Assembly: GCF_000757885.1 (NCBI RefSeq) | Contig: NZ_JQCR01000001.1 | Span: forward strand, 124,001 to 188,000 | Direction: 5' to 3' | DNA: 64,000 nucleotides | From: Paenibacillus wynnii | Lineage (GTDB): Bacteria > Bacillota > Bacilli > Paenibacillales > Paenibacillaceae | Shown here: piece after piece, positions 27,601 through 36,860 of the stretch | How positions within the stretch are numbered: position 1 is the first letter of the stretch | How the letters are laid out: the number at the start of each line of letters is the position of its first letter | Program-made: the position numbers and the translations under genes | Notes under the pieces: generated by a model | Seen by the model: only the letters and a program-made list of their open reading frames with translations | Told to the model about the DNA's origin: nothing | Databases searched by the model: none

Positions 27601-30593
27601 CCCGGGTCTCTGTATTCAAGACCATCTTTGAGTTTATACACCTTCACGTAGTCCACCATCATGCGGCTCGGAACGATAGTTGTGTTATCCGGAGCTCCCG
27701 GCCAGTCCCCGCCCACCGCAACGTTCAGCTGTAAATAAAAGTCCTGATCAAAAGGTGCAGGCCATGTATAAGGTGCTGATTCACCGTCACGTTTTGTATA
27801 CCAATCATTTTGTCTTTGAAAAAAGATTCCGTCTACATACCAGCGAATTTCCCCGGGTTCCCACTCTATAGAGAAAGTATGGTAGTCTTGCGAGAAGTCC
27901 ATGGTTCCCGGCAGTTGGTAGCTGGAATTGCTGTATTTCCAAGGCAACCCGTAATGCAGGGTACCCCATGAAGTAGCCGGCTCACTACCGATCAATTCCA
28001 TAATGTCAATTTCACCTGTGCCTGGCCAAGGACCGTACAAGTTGTAATCCGTTGGCATCATCCAGATCGCAGGCCATATCCCCTGCGACTTAGGCAGCTT
28101 GGCGCGGACTTCATATTTCCCGTAGGTCCAATCTCCTTTATTCTGTGAAAACAACTTGGCCGATGTATAATCCTGGCCCTGATATTTTTCCTTCCGCGCC
28201 TCGATAACAAGCGCTCCATTGCCGTCTTCCATCTTCTCAATCCGTGCATTCTCATTTCTGGAAGTATAATATTCTAACTCATGGTTGCCGAAGCCTCCGC
28301 CTTGATTCACGAAGTTCCACTTGGTGGTATCAATTTGATCACCGTTGAATTCATCATTCCAGGTCAGCTCCCAATCTTCCGGGTTCCGCCTTACTTCTCC
28401 GGGTTGCTCCTTCATGATATTAAAATGATAGACGGCACTAACCTTACCTTCCTCCGCTACCTCAAAAGAAACCTCATTCTTTCCAGTACGGACATTAGCC
28501 GTGTACATACCGTTCGTACCGGTTGCACCGCTTAATAACGACAAGGTATTGCCCGCTGCAAGCTTAGGCTCCAATACGACCGAAGTCACATCACTGCGGA
28601 CTCCCAGCACATATTCATACTGCCCCTCTCTAAAAGCTGGTGTTAAAGCAGCCTGTAGATCATGACCCGCTCCGTCTGCAAAAGAGATACTTGATAATCC
28701 TGCTGCACGTTGGATAGAGACAAGTGCTGCTATCGCCGCCTTCAAATCAACTAAGGCCTGATCGATACCCAGTTTTGTGGAGGTACTCGCAAAGCTGATT
28801 TCTTTTGCCGTAATTAGTGCACTTTGGACATTGGACCATGTTGCCGGAGTATAATCCATTTCCTTCAATGCATAGACCTGCACAATAGCTGCATTGAGTT
28901 CGGTCTTATCCGCTATGGATGCTTTCAGTGCCGTCAGCTTCACATTATCAAAGAACACATTAACTGGCGCCTGAACACCGCTGCCAATGGTACCAAGCTC
29001 GAAACTGATCTTGCCTGCAGCAGAAGATTCAGCCTGCATGGTGAATGAATAGGTGTACGTCCGTGCTTCAGGTGTCAGGACATAGGAACGAAGTGTCGCC
29101 ACATTCTTGGTACCATCCGTGATCAACACATTGATTTTCCGACTAACCGAAGCCCGTGCGTCAAAAGAGACAGTATAGACTGTTCCGCTAGTCAAAGCTA
29201 GACCTTCACGCTTGATCTCCACGCTGCCCGGGGAGCTGCCGATAGCCTGTAGACTTGCCCTCAACTCTCCGCCTACAGCCGTGAGTGTACCCGTAGAGGT
29301 ACCTGTCTCATCATTGCCCCAGAACGCTTTCCATGCCCCCAAATCATTTGTGAAATGGCCGTCACCGATTAAATCGATGCGCTGCTCTTCTACCGGATTT
29401 CCGCTGGATCCGTCTCCCGGCACAGGATTACTACCACTTCCACCTGGAGATCCTCCACTACCGTTCGATCCCGCAGTCCCGTTTCCTTGTGAAAGAATCT
29501 TAACCTGCCCACTACTAACAGAGAGTGATTCTCCCTTCTGTATTGGACTGTTATTCAAAGTAACTCCGTCCCCACGAATATCAGCTTGGCCGATGGCACC
29601 GGAGACTGTGAGTTTGCTCTCCTTCCCGTTCGCTGTGACCTCCAATCGTTTCACAGTTGCCTGACTACCAATGGTTATATTAGAAGTTCCGTTCAAGGTT
29701 AGTTCATCTACACTTCCAGAGGTTATTTGAATAACAGATTGCCCTTTAAGATTAACCTTACCGAAGGTGCCTGAGAGGTTTGCAGTGACTCCACCCGCTA
29801 TATAAGTCTCTCCTTTAACCTGGACGTTCTCCAAAGTCACGAGCCCTTTCCCCGCACGTTCAGTCAGGAATAAGTTAGCACCACTAACATGATCCTTCAC
29901 GCTTACATTCGGAGCATTTATAACCATACTTCCAAGACCGGATTCCGATAGAAAAGATCCGTGCTCACTCACGTACAAACCAATCATTTTATCCAGCATG
30001 ACGGCCATTTCAGCACGGGACAGCACCTTAGCAGGCCGTAGACTTCCATCGGCATAGCCTGAAAAATAGGCATTAGAGGCCATTACACTGATGGCTTCCC
30101 GCGCATACGCGGCCGTTGATGAGGAGTCTGTAAAGCTAGAAGCAGCATCGGATCCGCTCACAGCCCCCAACTGGAATATCCGAGTTAGCATAACGGCAGC
30201 ATCCTGCCGAGTCACCAGATCATTCGGGTGCATCGAAGAATCCGGGAATCCCTGCATATAGCCTGCCGCAACGGCTTTACGCAAATCAGCTGCATACCAG
30301 GAACCCTCCGCCACGTCCGTCATCATAGTAGGATCACTCTTGGTAAATCCGAACAACCGATTCAGCATTGCGGCTAACTGTGCCCGCGTTAACGATTGTT
30401 CCGGATGAAAGGAACCCTCGGCATCTCCCTTAAAGATTCCTGCCTCTGTCCAGCGATCTATCGCCTTCCCGGCCCACTTTGTAGAAGAGCTGTTTGAAGC
30501 ACCGCTGTTTAGGGTTTGTGCCATCGCCCCAATTCCTGATAATAGATTGACTACCAATATCGCAATCATAGCGATACTTATCTTTTGTCTCAT
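24630..30593 (-). CDS. SLH-anchored multidomain GH16 endo-beta-1,3-glucanase (laminarinase)
   Basis: A 1987-residue cell-surface enzyme. Approximate order: signal peptide (1-26), three SLH domains (39-205), a repetitive beta-rich linker and a Gly/Ser/Pro hinge. Next come a CBM4/9-like module (from LIGDGHFTNDLGAW), a FIVAR-like segment and a cadherin-like segment. The GH16 catalytic domain follows (740-985), with its nucleophile and acid/base in EIDIME near 860. Behind it are another CBM4/9, a CBM6-like module (LEAEDYANAL), a third CBM4/9, a cadherin-like repeat, an F5/8-type C domain, FIVAR, cadherin-like, and a final F5/8-type C domain. SLH domains bind pyruvylated wall polymer, so the enzyme stays on the cell. 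It should cut laminarin-like beta-1,3-glucan. I chose the ATG at 30593 (GGGAG nine bases before it; MRQKISIAM gives a proper signal) over an upstream in-frame start at 30659. Confidence 0.92.
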   Translation of the reverse strand: MRQKISIAMIAILVVNLLSGIGAMAQTLNSGASNSSSTKWAGKAIDRWTEAGIFKGDAEGSFHPEQSLTRAQLAAMLNRLFGFTKSDPTMMTDVAEGSWYAADLRKAVAAGYMQGFPDSSMHPNDLVTRQDAAVMLTRIFQLGAVSGSDAASSFTDSSSTAAYAREAISVMASNAYFSGYADGSLRPAKVLSRAEMAVMLDKMIGLYVSEHGSFLSESGLGSMVINAPNVSVKDHVSGANLFLTERAGKGLVTLENVQVKGETYIAGGVTANLSGTFGKVNLKGQSVIQITSGSVDELTLNGTSNITIGSQATVKRLEVTANGKESKLTVSGAIGQADIRGDGVTLNNSPIQKGESLSVSSGQVKILSQGNGTAGSNGSGGSPGGSGSNPVPGDGSSGNPVEEQRIDLIGDGHFTNDLGAWKAFWGNDETGTSTGTLTAVGGELRASLQAIGSSPGSVEIKREGLALTSGTVYTVSFDARASVSRKINVLITDGTKNVATLRSYVLTPEARTYTYSFTMQAESSAAGKISFELGTIGSGVQAPVNVFFDNVKLTALKASIADKTELNAAIVQVYALKEMDYTPATWSNVQSALITAKEISFASTSTKLGIDQALVDLKAAIAALVSIQRAAGLSSISFADGAGHDLQAALTPAFREGQYEYVLGVRSDVTSVVLEPKLAAGNTLSLLSGATGTNGMYTANVRTGKNEVSFEVAEEGKVSAVYHFNIMKEQPGEVRRNPEDWELTWNDEFNGDQIDTTKWNFVNQGGGFGNHELEYYTSRNENARIEKMEDGNGALVIEARKEKYQGQDYTSAKLFSQNKGDWTYGKYEVRAKLPKSQGIWPAIWMMPTDYNLYGPWPGTGEIDIMELIGSEPATSWGTLHYGLPWKYSNSSYQLPGTMDFSQDYHTFSIEWEPGEIRWYVDGIFFQRQNDWYTKRDGESAPYTWPAPFDQDFYLQLNVAVGGDWPGAPDNTTIVPSRMMVDYVKVYKLKDGLEYRDPGNGPASTINVPTPRPESGAGGLIYNGKFDQGTNRMGFWNFSTDSTATATSSVGSEVSNREFKASILDGGSSETAVKLSQIGIPLVKGKQYQVSFKARASGTDADVNVNVLKEGTPDSSYSGLKSFQLNSEMKLYTFIFTMDATTDNNSVLNFYLGQNTGEIYVDDVKLITYNAPQFQTLEAEDYANALGYEMGEGWISPSQSEAWIQYNTVIPAEGDYAISYRIATNSDTAKLTFMGQGQDTRTINLPNTGGVDQWKTLTDLVHLKAGTQLLILSGEGYRLDSITLARSIVKNGSLDNDTKDWDLWVQNVDGAVLSTEQGGAKLEITAQGDDFWGTQLSQLGVPLYKGKNYRVSFVASSTVNRKLRLTIDDPITNSPYALYESVSLTTQPRNYSFDFSMTGTTNLNSRIDFNLGKIGTAAGIHDVHLDQVYFTEIPAVEQSASVSVPLAVKVPGDLIQVKQADGFTGVTVSAGRLEPEFNSEITDYTVKVAAGITSIDLTPILAGDNEIESFAGAVHTGNLYSVALAEGDNPVSFIINQPGRVPKAYTVHMIRTPLNLAKGRTVTATSGNGTAAVDGDMTTRWESAHSDPQSLTVDLGDRYNLTSLQLNWESSRATAYSLEVSNDKTNWIRVYSTTTGSGPVDLISIPEQVTSRYIRLTGTERISFGGARYGYSLFEIEAKGEPYAGDSDFRAYKGELADIIAAAGTKIQSDYTEESWLSAVAVLTNANVVYTKPAATQTEVNSSITSLTEALAGLVKLTKADGLTGLTVSQGALSPQFNQDTAAYSLIVDYSNATLDFTPTLAPDNVMEAVYGAVASGSDPQVYATNLQVGHNEITFTVSKPGAQLKKNYRIDVIRLSEANAALHQTAVASSGNAAAATDGNEGTRWESPASDPQWIYVDLGSSKTLTAVKLKWETASAKSYKIQVSDTPEDESSWTDAAVFSQEGLPQAGRTDLIAASGTGRYVRMYGVTRNTPYGYSIFEFGVYTTE

Positions 30594-30623
30594 GTATTCA
30601 CTCTCCCTTTTTGTTTTATCATA

Positions 30624-30638
30624 TTGGAAACGCTTTCT
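30624..30638 (+). promoter_or_regulatory. CcpA cre site before the GH16 glucanase
   Basis: TTGGAAACGCTTTCT matches the catabolite-responsive element WTGNAANCGNWNNCW at every position. It lies 31-45 bases upstream of the ATG, a position suited to repression when a preferred sugar is present. Confidence 0.75.
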
Positions 30639-30655
30639 ATTCAATAGATTGCAAA

Positions 30656-30685
30656 ACAACGATTCGTTTCACAAATTAACGATGT
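30656..30685 (-). promoter_or_regulatory. Putative glucan-locus operator, site 2 (before GH16)
   Basis: Two AACG cores at 30658 and 30678 lie exactly 20 bases apart, within ACAACGATTCG and AATTAACGATG. The same paired element lies before the GH81 gene and before the transporter genes. Confidence 0.55.
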
Positions 30686-30696
30686 TGGTTCAAAAC

Positions 30697-30720
30697 AAAA
30701 AATCCGGCGTTAGCCGGATT
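30697..30720 (-). terminator. Terminator of the kinase-regulator transcript
   Basis: AATCCGGC and GCCGGATT form a perfect 8-bp stem around GTTA. On the minus strand it is followed by TTTTGTTTT. It lies 23 bases after the kinase stop codon and before the GH16 promoter. Confidence 0.85.
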
Positions 30721-30742
30721 CCAAGGGATTCTTTATTTTCCT

Positions 30743-32494
30743 TTAAGTGGATTTTATTCTGGGAAACCATATCCGAATTAGCGTTCCTTCACCAAGGGAA
30801 CTTTGGATAAGCACACCAAACTCTCTGCCGTATTGAAGCTTAATTCGTTGATCTACATTCCGAATCCCATAGCCGATTCCTTTATCGGTCGGGTCCAGCA
30901 CCAAATCAATAATTTCCTCCTTCATGCCAAGACCGTTGTCCTCCACTTCAAACCAGACATATCCACCCGCTGGATATGCACGAATGGTAATGGATATCTC
31001 ATCATCATACCAGGCATGCTCTAAAGAATTTTCTACAAAAGGCTGCAGAATAAACTTTACGGTCTCACACATAAGAACGTCCGGATGAATCTCATAGGTC
31101 ACATTGATTCGATTGGCATTTTTAATTCGCTGAATATCAAGATAGGATTCTACAATCTGAATCTCCTGTTCAATCGGAATGATAATGTCCCCTCGATGCA
31201 AGGTGAGCCTGTAGAAGCGAGCCAAGGAACGTATAACCTCATGCAGCTTATCAATTTCCCCCAGCTTGGCCATCCGGCTAATTGAGGAAAAGGTATTATA
31301 CAAAAAATGCGGATTCATCTGTGAATGGAGCACCTGCAGCTCAGTTTCTTTTTTCTCCAAATTACTAATGTAGACCTCATCAATTAATCTCTGAATGGTT
31401 GAAGCCATATCGTTAAAAGCACTGCCAATCTCCGCAAATTCATCGTTCCCCTGAATCGGCATCCGCTTATGGAAATTCCCCTCCTTGAACGACTTGAGGG
31501 AAGCAATCAGCTTCAAGAATCGACGCGAGAAATAATGCGACATCAGTAAACTGATCAGGAACAGTACGACGAGACTCGAAACGCAAATCCAAATGGTGAC
31601 ATTACGAACCTGTTCAGAATTCTTTTTCAGCGACGAGTAAGGTACCCAGGCCACGATGCTTGCCGGCATATTCGTGATCGGTTGCTTAATTTGCATATAG
31701 GAATCAGGTTTCTTAATGTATCCCAAATTAGATTCAGAAATTAGGCCCGGATCTGTCTTGTTCCGTGAACTAGAGAACAGCAGCCGATCTTGGCTGTCCA
31801 CAATGAAAAGAATGCTATCTTCCCCTAATTGACCGGAATCCACATCAGAAAAAATAAACTTCATGTTCGCCGTCATCTTAATCAAACCATTCAACTGCAG
31901 AGTATCGTAGTTGATCAATGGCCTCAGGTAAGAGATACTTCTGGTTGTTTCATCCGTATCCACCTGTTTCCATTCGTTAGACCCGTAGTGCAGGGACAGT
32001 GATTTATACCAGGACTTGGCCTGAATTCGCGAAGAGTGAAACAACGAATACTGACGTCCACCACTGACATTTTCTCCATCGTTATAATAGAATTCACTCA
32101 CATTCGGGTTATCCACATATAGGGACAGCTTAACCTCCTGATTGGGCAGGCTTGCAGCACTTTCTAATCTCGGCAGGATGTATTGGGACATGATGCTATA
32201 TTTCTCCCAACCCGAATGATACCCCGTCAAATAGCGTGACAACGTCTGATCTGCGTATATTCCATCTGAGCTTCTGGTAATATCCTTCAGGCGGTAATCC
32301 ACATTGTTACCGATTTGCCGTACCGCAACCTCCAGGTTGCTTCTGGTATGTTCTTCTATGGAATGAACAGAAGAGACATAAGCGTACGTCCCGATGCTGA
32401 TAATGGGGGTCAAGACCAGGAGAAGATAGGAAATAAGCAGCTTAAAGCCTAAAGGAATATAGGAGGAAGACATACGTCTCAACATTAAGATCAA
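30743..32494 (-). CDS. YesM-type sensor histidine kinase
   Basis: A 583-residue membrane sensor kinase. It has a membrane segment near residues 17-38, a Cache-like extracellular domain to about 285, a second membrane segment (about 290-315) and a HAMP domain (316-370). The His-kinase region follows, with the phosphoacceptor in MNPHFLYNTFSSISRM and a HATPase domain (DNGLGMKEE, GIGYGIRNV). This is the family that works with AraC-type response regulators in sugar uptake. It overlaps the regulator stop by 4 bases with a TTG start (32494). An ATG at 32485 is the alternative. The signal is probably a beta-glucan fragment, inferred from the neighbours. Confidence 0.9.
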   Translation of the reverse strand: MILMLRRMSSSYIPLGFKLLISYLLLVLTPIISIGTYAYVSSVHSIEEHTRSNLEVAVRQIGNNVDYRLKDITRSSDGIYADQTLSRYLTGYHSGWEKYSIMSQYILPRLESAASLPNQEVKLSLYVDNPNVSEFYYNDGENVSGGRQYSLFHSSRIQAKSWYKSLSLHYGSNEWKQVDTDETTRSISYLRPLINYDTLQLNGLIKMTANMKFIFSDVDSGQLGEDSILFIVDSQDRLLFSSSRNKTDPGLISESNLGYIKKPDSYMQIKQPITNMPASIVAWVPYSSLKKNSEQVRNVTIWICVSSLVVLFLISLLMSHYFSRRFLKLIASLKSFKEGNFHKRMPIQGNDEFAEIGSAFNDMASTIQRLIDEVYISNLEKKETELQVLHSQMNPHFLYNTFSSISRMAKLGEIDKLHEVIRSLARFYRLTLHRGDIIIPIEQEIQIVESYLDIQRIKNANRINVTYEIHPDVLMCETVKFILQPFVENSLEHAWYDDEISITIRAYPAGGYVWFEVEDNGLGMKEEIIDLVLDPTDKGIGYGIRNVDQRIKLQYGREFGVLIQSSLGEGTLIRIWFPRIKST

Positions 32495-34062
32495 CTCTGC
32501 TTTCTGTAATCGGCTGCGGTTATATTGTAGTACTCACGGAACTGCCTGCTGAAATAGGCTATATTTTTATACCCGATCAGATCTGCTACTTCATAAATTT
32601 TATAATGATGCTGATCTAGCAGTGTGATTGCTTTTTCCATACGGATTCTAACCAGATACTCATTAAAGCTCTCTCTCATATGTTCCTTGAAAAGCACACC
32701 CAGATGATTCGGCGAATAAGCGAAATGGTTCGCTACCTCGCGCAAGGTAAGGTTCTCGGCCAGCCTTTCACGGATGAACGTTTCAATATCCTCCATCAAA
32801 CGCCGGTTCTTATGCTGCTTCTTCATAAAGATGATCTCTGAGATCTGAAACAACGTATTGCGGAGCCATCTTTTAATATCATCTACTGTTTCAAGGCGAT
32901 GAACGATATCCATTTGCTGGATCCCCCACCCAAGCAGACTCTCATAAGTTTCGTTCAGCGTACCCAAATACGCCTCTAGCCGGGTTGCGATATGGATCGA
33001 GAAATGGTAAACCTTAACCGAATGCTCAAAGACAGCTGCCACCTCAAACAGCTCGTCTATGCAGTCACAAATGCCCACCAATCTATAGTTAGCCATTGCC
33101 CCGAACATCGCTTCAAGGACGGTACTCATATCCTTAATGTCCTTGGTCATCCCCGGTTTGTTCATAATAGGCGGGATCACCCGGTTCTTGCCGATAAACA
33201 TTTTACCGTTCATACAAGTCTTGGCCTGGGAAAAAGAAACCGACAGCTCTTCCAGAGAAGTAATCTCACTTCCATAGCTGACGGTTATAGTAAAAGAGGT
33301 TCGCTCCCTGACTTCTAAAACCATCCGCTCCAGATCTTTTTCCAAAAACTCAGTAGGCCCTGTATAAATAAGCCCTATTTGAGAGCGGTTCAACCTGCAC
33401 CATTTCCCGAGAGCAGTATCCTCAATATGTATACCTATAAAGTCCATAAGTTCGTCCAGCTCACCGTTGCCTGCTTCTGGATTCTGCCCTATTCGGAGCA
33501 GGACATCGTCCGCCTCAACCAGCACGGCATGGGCACTGGAGAATACAAGATCCATAGGGTAACGTCCCAAAAAGGCACCCAGAGTCTCCCGGTCTATAGT
33601 CCCTTCCAGTAAATGCTGCAGTACATCATTTTTGATAAAGTGAAAAGAAGTCATCACACTGGTATCCTCTGTACGCTTGATGCGGTCATTCTCCAACTCG
33701 GCAACTGCCGTTCGAAGCACTGTGACGATCTCTTCATCATCAACCGGCTTCAAGATATAGCCATGAGCCTTCAAGTCTATCGCCTGCTTGGCATAATTAA
33801 AGTCCTGGTAGCCGCTGATAAAAACAGTTTTCAGCCCCGGGTTTTTCTCCATGGCTTTACGGGATAGCTCAATTCCGGAAATAACCGGCATCTTGATATC
33901 GGTGATCAGCAAGTCGATGTTATGATTCTCTATAAAGTGAAGAGCGGCAAGCGGTTTATTCTCGCTGCAAACGACCTCGATTCCCAGCTCGTTCCAAGGA
34001 ATCAGGAGGCGAAGCCCTTCCAAATCGTAATCTTCATCATCTACAAGGACAGCTCTAAACAT
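32491..34062 (-). CDS. YesN-type response regulator with AraC HTH domain
   Basis: A 523-residue regulator. The receiver domain is at residues 1-120, with acidic DDED near the start, the phosphorylated Asp in LLITDIKMP, and K in LKPVDD. A long middle region without a recognised fold follows (about 130-410). The C-terminal AraC HTH pair is at 420-520 (LTLREVANHFAYSPNHLGVLFKEHM and the second HTH with ADLIGYKNIAYFSRQFREYY). AAGGAG precedes the ATG. It is the likely binder of the paired AACG elements near this locus. The gene is coupled to the kinase gene downstream. Confidence 0.92.
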   Translation of the reverse strand: MFRAVLVDDEDYDLEGLRLLIPWNELGIEVVCSENKPLAALHFIENHNIDLLITDIKMPVISGIELSRKAMEKNPGLKTVFISGYQDFNYAKQAIDLKAHGYILKPVDDEEIVTVLRTAVAELENDRIKRTEDTSVMTSFHFIKNDVLQHLLEGTIDRETLGAFLGRYPMDLVFSSAHAVLVEADDVLLRIGQNPEAGNGELDELMDFIGIHIEDTALGKWCRLNRSQIGLIYTGPTEFLEKDLERMVLEVRERTSFTITVSYGSEITSLEELSVSFSQAKTCMNGKMFIGKNRVIPPIMNKPGMTKDIKDMSTVLEAMFGAMANYRLVGICDCIDELFEVAAVFEHSVKVYHFSIHIATRLEAYLGTLNETYESLLGWGIQQMDIVHRLETVDDIKRWLRNTLFQISEIIFMKKQHKNRRLMEDIETFIRERLAENLTLREVANHFAYSPNHLGVLFKEHMRESFNEYLVRIRMEKAITLLDQHHYKIYEVADLIGYKNIAYFSRQFREYYNITAADYRKQS

Positions 34063-34138
34063 CGCATCCAGCGCTCCTTCATGAGGAAAAGAGGGTACGA
34101 TTTACGTATCCCTCTTCTTCCAGCCAGTCCACTATAGA

Positions 34139-35857
34139 CTAGCCTTTAATTTTTTTGAGATTATTTTGCCATACATCGGTCTTCCATTTAAGCACCTTGT
34201 CGTAACCCATTTTAACAGCTTCTTTATCTGCTTCTTCAATCAAACGATTTACCTCTTCATCACTTTTGGCGAAGATGATCTTAGGCACGACTTGCGCATA
34301 CTGATCCTTCAGCCTTTGTAAAATAATTCCCTCTTCCGAATTCGGTGTCGGATCCAGATTGGAGAATTCAGTTACATTCTTGGACGTTTTGAAGGTGATA
34401 TTCGCTTGACCCAATGTCGTCCAGTCCTGTGCTTCAGCTGGCAGTAATTTCTCACGTTGTGCTTTGGTCGCATCTACATACGAAGTATTGCCGTTCCAGT
34501 TGAATTCACCGATTTTCAATTCATCATATTTCTTCAGATCCCGATTGATATAGGCATCATTCGGAATCGGTACTCCATTTTCCACTGTATCATAGAATAG
34601 TCCTTGAGGTCCGAAGAAAATAACCTGCTGTCCTTCAGGGCTGGTAGCCCAATTCATATAAGAGAAAATGGCTTCCGGATCTTTGGCATTCGTAGTAATT
34701 ACGTTTACATTCCAGCCCAGTGTATTGAAACCGGATGGATACACCTTGTTTTTGTCTACGCCGTCTTTATGCACCGGCCAGATAACTTCATAACCATCTT
34801 CGGGATCTTTGGCTTTCATTTGGTTATTCGCTTCGCGTCCGATTCCTTCAACTACAGAATCATAAGCCCCGAATACCGCGATTTTACCCGTTTTGAGCTT
34901 CTCGAGAACTTGATCGCGTGTTTGCGTAAGCAAATCCTGAGAGGTCAGCCCTTCGCGGAACAACCGGCTGGAATACAAGGCAGCTTCCTTAAAAGCAGGA
35001 TCCTTGTAAACAGAGGTCAATTCCGAGCCGTTAGGAACACCAAAAATTTGGCCGGATCCAGGGGAGATAAAGCCCGGTGTACGGTCGTCTCCTGCACCGC
35101 TATAGAGCATTCCCATCATTTGTACATCTGCACCATCACGGGTTTCTCCGAAATCAATGGGTACGATATCAGGAAATTTTTCTTTTACAAGCTTCAAGTA
35201 GGCTTCTAGATCATCCCATGTTTCCAGTGCAGGAGAACCTAGTGTCTTATAAATCTTCTTCTCAATCAGATAGCCGGCATTACCGTTACCATTATCACCG
35301 TTGATATACCAGTTCGGGATTTGATACAACTTACCATCTCCACTGCGCAGCATATTCAGCGTTTCCTCACCTACTGCTTCAATGAATTCCGGGTATTTGT
35401 CAAGGTAAGGATCAAGAGCTACCAGCTTACCAGCCTTTTGCAGACGTTCAACATCTTTACCGCGGTCCATAACAATAACGTCCGGAAGTTCATTGGAGAC
35501 GATCATCGAGTTTAGCTTTTGGGCAGCAGCACCATTTGACTGTACGGGAGTCAAAGTCACTTTGAGGTTCTCGGTGATCCATTGACCATGCGGTCTCTCC
35601 TCCCAAGTAGGCGCCGTATACCAGTCATAGTTAACGAACGTAGTGAAATGGACTGGCTTAACCTTTGCCGCTACACCCACTGCATCAACAGTTGAATCGC
35701 CCGGTGCTGCAGTGGCTTCACTTTGTACATTCGCATTTGTGTTTGCAGCTTCCTTGGTCGAATTGGGTGAATTGTTGTCATTACCCGAGCATGCCGCAAG
35801 AAGACTTGAAGCCAGCATTCCGGCTAACAATAGTTGTGAGACCTTGCTTGTCTTCAT
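34139..35857 (-). CDS. ABC transporter sugar-binding lipoprotein
   Basis: A 572-residue extracellular solute-binding protein of family 1, LplA-like and long. It has a lipoprotein signal with LLAACSGND (Cys23), a low-complexity Asn/Ser/Thr/Ala linker to about residue 50, and the binding domains to the end. It should catch beta-glucan oligosaccharides on the outside of the membrane for the two permeases encoded upstream. No ATPase gene is present; such importers borrow a shared MsmX-type ATPase. GAGGGG precedes the ATG. Confidence 0.9.
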   Translation of the reverse strand: MKTSKVSQLLLAGMLASSLLAACSGNDNNSPNSTKEAANTNANVQSEATAAPGDSTVDAVGVAAKVKPVHFTTFVNYDWYTAPTWEERPHGQWITENLKVTLTPVQSNGAAAQKLNSMIVSNELPDVIVMDRGKDVERLQKAGKLVALDPYLDKYPEFIEAVGEETLNMLRSGDGKLYQIPNWYINGDNGNGNAGYLIEKKIYKTLGSPALETWDDLEAYLKLVKEKFPDIVPIDFGETRDGADVQMMGMLYSGAGDDRTPGFISPGSGQIFGVPNGSELTSVYKDPAFKEAALYSSRLFREGLTSQDLLTQTRDQVLEKLKTGKIAVFGAYDSVVEGIGREANNQMKAKDPEDGYEVIWPVHKDGVDKNKVYPSGFNTLGWNVNVITTNAKDPEAIFSYMNWATSPEGQQVIFFGPQGLFYDTVENGVPIPNDAYINRDLKKYDELKIGEFNWNGNTSYVDATKAQREKLLPAEAQDWTTLGQANITFKTSKNVTEFSNLDPTPNSEEGIILQRLKDQYAQVVPKIIFAKSDEEVNRLIEEADKEAVKMGYDKVLKWKTDVWQNNLKKIKG

Positions 35858-35935
35858 TCCTTGAACCCCTCTCTCTCATTACAATTAATATGTCATAAGT
35901 GGACGATACTCGCTACCGCCGCTGATAACCTGGTG

Positions 35936-36823
35936 TTATTCCTTCAATGAACCTACTAGCGCACCTTTAACGAAGTATTTTTGCAGAAACGGATAGATCA
36001 TTAGAATCGGCAGTGTGGCAATCATCATTGTAGCCATTTGCAGCGCCTTAACAGTGACCGTATTTTGCACCATACTTTGCGCATATGTATTGAGATTCGT
36101 CATCAGGCTTGCCGTTGCACCCGCATTGATGATTTGCACCAGTAAGGTTTGCAGCGGAATGAGAGATTGATCGCTGATAAACACAGCCGGAGTGAACCAA
36201 TCATTCCACAAGCCTACCGCTGTGAACAGACTGAGCGTCGCCAGCACCGGCCCGGAGATCGGAATGACGATTTTGAAGAATACACCGAAATTTGAGCAAC
36301 CGTCTATTCGTGCCGATTCCTCGAGACCGTCAGGAAGCTCCGCGAAGAAAGTACGGAAGATGATCATGTTATAAACATTGATCATGCCGTTAATCAGTAG
36401 AAAGGTGAAGGTATTATAGAGATGCATATCGTAAATCAGGATAAAATAAGGGATAAGACCACCGCTGAAATACATGGTAACGATGCATAGAATCATATAA
36501 AACTTTTTGAACACAATACCCTTTTTGGACAGACCATAGGCAAATAGTGCGGTAAAAAACATGGAAAGCGCTGTGCCGAAGACCGTCCGCAAAATGGTAA
36601 TGATGTAAGCGTGGAAAATATCATCTTCCTTAAATACGATCTTATAATTCTCCAATGTGAAATCACGCGCCCAGAAGGTAACCCCTCCGAGTGCTGTATC
36701 ACTTCCGGTGTTAAACGAAATGACGAGCGAATTCCAAAACGGATAAAAGGTAACGAAGGCAAGCACCGCAAGCACTGCGTATATAATGGCCTGCATGAAT
36801 TTATCGGAACGGCTGGCTTTCAA
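35936..36823 (-). CDS. Carbohydrate ABC transporter permease (MalG/LplC type)
   Basis: A permease of about 295 residues with six membrane helices and the EAA-type cytoplasmic loop ELPDGLEESARIDGCSNFGVFFKIVIPIS, which docks the ATPase. The most likely start is the TTG at 36823, placed 7 bases after AGGAGG. A longer in-frame reading from a GTG at 36925 would overlap the upstream permease gene and adds a non-hydrophobic stretch. Forms the membrane pore with the other permease. Confidence 0.88.
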   Translation of the reverse strand: MKASRSDKFMQAIIYAVLAVLAFVTFYPFWNSLVISFNTGSDTALGGVTFWARDFTLENYKIVFKEDDIFHAYIITILRTVFGTALSMFFTALFAYGLSKKGIVFKKFYMILCIVTMYFSGGLIPYFILIYDMHLYNTFTFLLINGMINVYNMIIFRTFFAELPDGLEESARIDGCSNFGVFFKIVIPISGPVLATLSLFTAVGLWNDWFTPAVFISDQSLIPLQTLLVQIINAGATASLMTNLNTYAQSMVQNTVTVKALQMATMMIATLPILMIYPFLQKYFVKGALVGSLKE

Positions 36824-36860
36824 GGACAAGCCTCCTTTCTTTTTTGAGAGAAGGATGGGC

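Noticed and set aside
30593-30659. 22-residue N-terminal extension of the GH16 glucanase
   Set aside because: It would place charged residues before the signal peptide and cover the cre site; the ATG at 30593 has a proper ribosome site.
34604-35209. 201-codon open frame on the plus strand
   Set aside because: Antisense to the sugar-binding lipoprotein gene, with no start signal and no domain.
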